NCBI GenBank assembly: GCA_024641855.1
Contig: JAHECG010000004.1
Span: 1 to 37,657, forward strand
Length of the DNA: 37,657 bases
Direction: 5' to 3'
Source: Betaproteobacteria bacterium
Lineage (GTDB): Bacteria > Pseudomonadota > Gammaproteobacteria > Burkholderiales > Thiobacteraceae
Positions within the stretch are counted from its first letter, which is position 1. Each line of letters begins with the position of its first letter. Below the pieces are notes generated by a model. That model saw only the letters and a list, made by a program, of their open reading frames with translations. It ran no database searches and was not told the origin of the DNA. Below are positions 35,848 through 37,657 of this stretch, piece after piece. The position numbers and the translations under genes were made by a program.

Positions 35848-37657
35848 TGCGCATGCTCTGGAGCATGATCCGCAGCAATTCCTCATTGCTCGACCGAGAT
35901 TTCACCAATACAGCACTCACGCGATCCGCATACTCATCGCTAATGTCCGATGCTGAAAAAATCACAATGCGCGGTGGTTTAACGCACCGTTCGATGGTTT
36001 CGATCAATTCCAGCCCAGAACCATCGGGCATACCAATATCCAGCAACACCAAATCAAACCGCGTATTTTCCAACGCCGCGCGCGCCAATCTGATCGTTGC
36101 CGCACTCTCCAATGCACAATGCCCCTGCAGCATTCCGGCAACCACCGTACGCACATCGGGGTCATCCTCTACATGCAACACGCGCGGTCTATTGTTACCG
36201 CCACAGACACTGTTAACAACCGCGACAAGACGCGCGGCATCGATCGGTTTTTGCAGCCAATCTCGAACGTCGAGCGCGCCACCGATCAATTGACGTTTTA
36301 CGTCATCGGCCTTGACCGAAATCACCACCACCGGCAACGTTCGCGTAGCAGCATCGCGCCGCAAGCTTTCCAAAAAGTTCATGCCATCCTCATCCGGCAA
36401 TTGCAAGTCCAGCGTCATCAGCCGATAACGATCGCCGCGTTCGAGCAAGAGTTGTCGCGCCTGCTGTGCGCTATAGGCGATATCGGAGTCGAAACCTGCT
36501 TCAGTCAGCATGCGCCGAATCAAGGCGGCCACATCGGGATCATCTTCGACGATCAACACACATGCACGATGCGATTGCGCTAATGTACGCGGCGCATCCG
36601 TCGCATTTTCATCGCCACCACGCATTTCCGGCAACTCGACATAAAAAGTCGACCCGACTCCTTCGCGACTGATAAAGCCGATCTGGCCACCGTGCCGTTC
36701 AATAATGGCGCGCGTGATTGCCAGCCCAAGGCCCGTACCGCCCTTGGATCGCGTATCGGAAGAATCGGACTGGGTAAAGGGCTGAAAAATTCGCACTTTA
36801 AAACCTTCTGGAATACCAGCACCGTAATCACTGATAGAAACGCGCACGCGACCGTCCTCATGACGCGCCGCAGCAATTTCAACTCGGCTGTCTCGTGGCG
36901 AAAACTTGGCGGCGTTAGACATCAAGTTCGCCAAGACTTGCATCATACGATCGCGATCGACAAATACATGGATGTTATCCAGCCGATGCGTAACCACAAA
37001 GTGCACGCCATATTGTTCGGCATATGTCGCCAAGTCGGCTACCGCTTGATCGAGCAACGGCATCAATGCAATATTTTCAAAACGAAAGGCCATCTTGCCG
37101 GCCTCGATTTTCTGGATATCCAGAATATCGTTGATCAGCATCAACAAACGCTCCGTATTATTGCTTGCGATGTTCAACATCGCTTTCACTTGTGGCGGCA
37201 ACGTGCCGACCACGCCGCCGGTGATTAGCCCTAGTGAGCCGCGAATCGCTGTCAACGGCGTGCGCAATTCATGGCTCACGGTCGAAATAAATTCGGTCTT
37301 CATCCGATCCACGCGTTTGCGTTCGGTGATGTCGCGCACGATGCCAGTGAACATACGCTTCCCGGCCACTTGCATTTCACTGACAGCCAACTCCATCGGA
37401 AACGTCGAGCCATCTTTACGTTGACCCGTGACCTCGCGTCCAATGCCGATCACCTTCGCCTTGCCGCTATCGATGTAATTGTGTAAATACCCATCGTGCT
37501 CACTGTGATAGGGTTCAGGCATCAGTCGCTTAACGTTCTGCCCAATCACTTCATCTTTACCATAACCAAAAATACGCTCCGCTGCCGGATTAAACGTTTC
37601 GATATAACCCTGCGCGTCGATCGTGACAATGCCATCCACCACCGTTTGCACAATCGC
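35840..37657 (-). CDS. PAS hybrid histidine kinase with two receivers, 5' end beyond window
   Basis: The C-terminal 605 residues of a second hybrid kinase. The frame is open to the right edge, so the start and any sensor or membrane part are not visible. Present: a PAS domain (NPAAERIFGYGKDEVIGQNV), a PAC segment, HisKA with phospho-His in STVSHELRTPLTA, HATPase (DYGAGIPEGFKVRIF, KGGTGLGLAI), REC1 (LDLQLPDEDG) and REC2 (LDIGMPDGSG). From PAS to the last receiver it parallels the CHASE kinase domain by domain with high similarity, so the two come from a duplication. Phosphorylation residues are intact in all domains. It is the most upstream visible gene of the operon. Confidence 0.92.
   Translation of the reverse strand, partial: AIVQTVVDGIVTIDAQGYIETFNPAAERIFGYGKDEVIGQNVKRLMPEPYHSEHDGYLHNYIDSGKAKVIGIGREVTGQRKDGSTFPMELAVSEMQVAGKRMFTGIVRDITERKRVDRMKTEFISTVSHELRTPLTAIRGSLGLITGGVVGTLPPQVKAMLNIASNNTERLLMLINDILDIQKIEAGKMAFRFENIALMPLLDQAVADLATYAEQYGVHFVVTHRLDNIHVFVDRDRMMQVLANLMSNAAKFSPRDSRVEIAAARHEDGRVRVSISDYGAGIPEGFKVRIFQPFTQSDSSDTRSKGGTGLGLAITRAIIERHGGQIGFISREGVGSTFYVELPEMRGGDENATDAPRTLAQSHRACVLIVEDDPDVAALIRRMLTEAGFDSDIAYSAQQARQLLLERGDRYRLMTLDLQLPDEDGMNFLESLRRDAATRTLPVVVISVKADDVKRQLIGGALDVRDWLQKPIDAARLVAVVNSVCGGNNRPRVLHVEDDPDVRTVVAGMLQGHCALESAATIRLARAALENTRFDLVLLDIGMPDGSGLELIETIERCVKPPRIVIFSASDISDEYADRVSAVLVKSRSSNEELLRIMLQSMRNV

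Overview
The window reads as a chromosomal segment of a betaproteobacterium, most like the Nitrosomonadales/Gallionellaceae type. This is judged from protein sequences and from familiar neighbourhoods: mrp divergent from metG, orn divergent from an M48 protease/cytochrome c/PCD/rsgA run, and the MoxR-DUF58-transglutaminase trio. Base composition is moderate except for one clearly GC-richer island at about 16190-17800. I see no tRNA, rRNA, CRISPR array, transposase or phage gene.

Layout. 1-317: start of a molybdopterin oxidoreductase that runs off the left edge. 622-5470 (minus): S11 D-Ala-D-Ala endopeptidase, AdiA/LdcC-type PLP amino-acid decarboxylase, and the Mrp/ApbC Fe-S carrier. 5535-7762 (plus): an unusual leader followed by metG. 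7846-8753 (minus): two tandem, nearly identical DsrE-family proteins, one secreted and one lipoprotein. 8754-9504: a long non-coding stretch holding a well-supported small RNA on the minus strand. The RNA has a sigma70-like promoter, a loop identical to the anti-Shine-Dalgarno tail of 16S rRNA, and a strong terminator. 9505-12954 (minus): dnaE. 13107-15349 (minus): pgl and zwf.

15346-17800 is the most unusual gene neighbourhood. The first 34 codons of a native-type gnd remain in front of zwf. Next comes a decayed glgA copy with a frameshift, an in-frame stop and an internal deletion. Then comes an intact 6-phosphogluconate dehydrogenase gene of foreign composition with its own UUCG-capped terminator. 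Intact glgA (plus) and glgP (minus) follow. The simplest reading is that the native gnd was lost and replaced by a horizontally acquired gene, so the oxidative pentose phosphate pathway (zwf, pgl, gnd) is still complete. Glycogen synthesis (glgA) and breakdown (glgP) sit beside it.

22072-23140 (minus): orn and a membrane-anchored retropepsin-like protease. 23178-26064 (plus): M48 protease, small cytochrome c, pterin-4a-carbinolamine dehydratase, rsgA. 26111-30162 (plus): MoxR ATPase, DUF58 protein, TgpA-like transglutaminase. 30219-37657 (minus): a tightly overlapping signalling operon. It encodes a hybrid histidine kinase (cut by the right edge), a PilZ/zinc-ribbon protein, a CHASE-PAS hybrid kinase, a lone receiver, and an HPt-REC-REC-GGDEF diguanylate cyclase. 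It looks like a complete phosphorelay with both a c-di-GMP producer and a c-di-GMP receptor.

Several starts differ from the longest open frame and are placed by ribosome-binding sites or overlaps (S11 peptidase, first DsrE protein, pgl, moxR, CHASE kinase, PilZ protein). All alignments and motif counts were done by eye.
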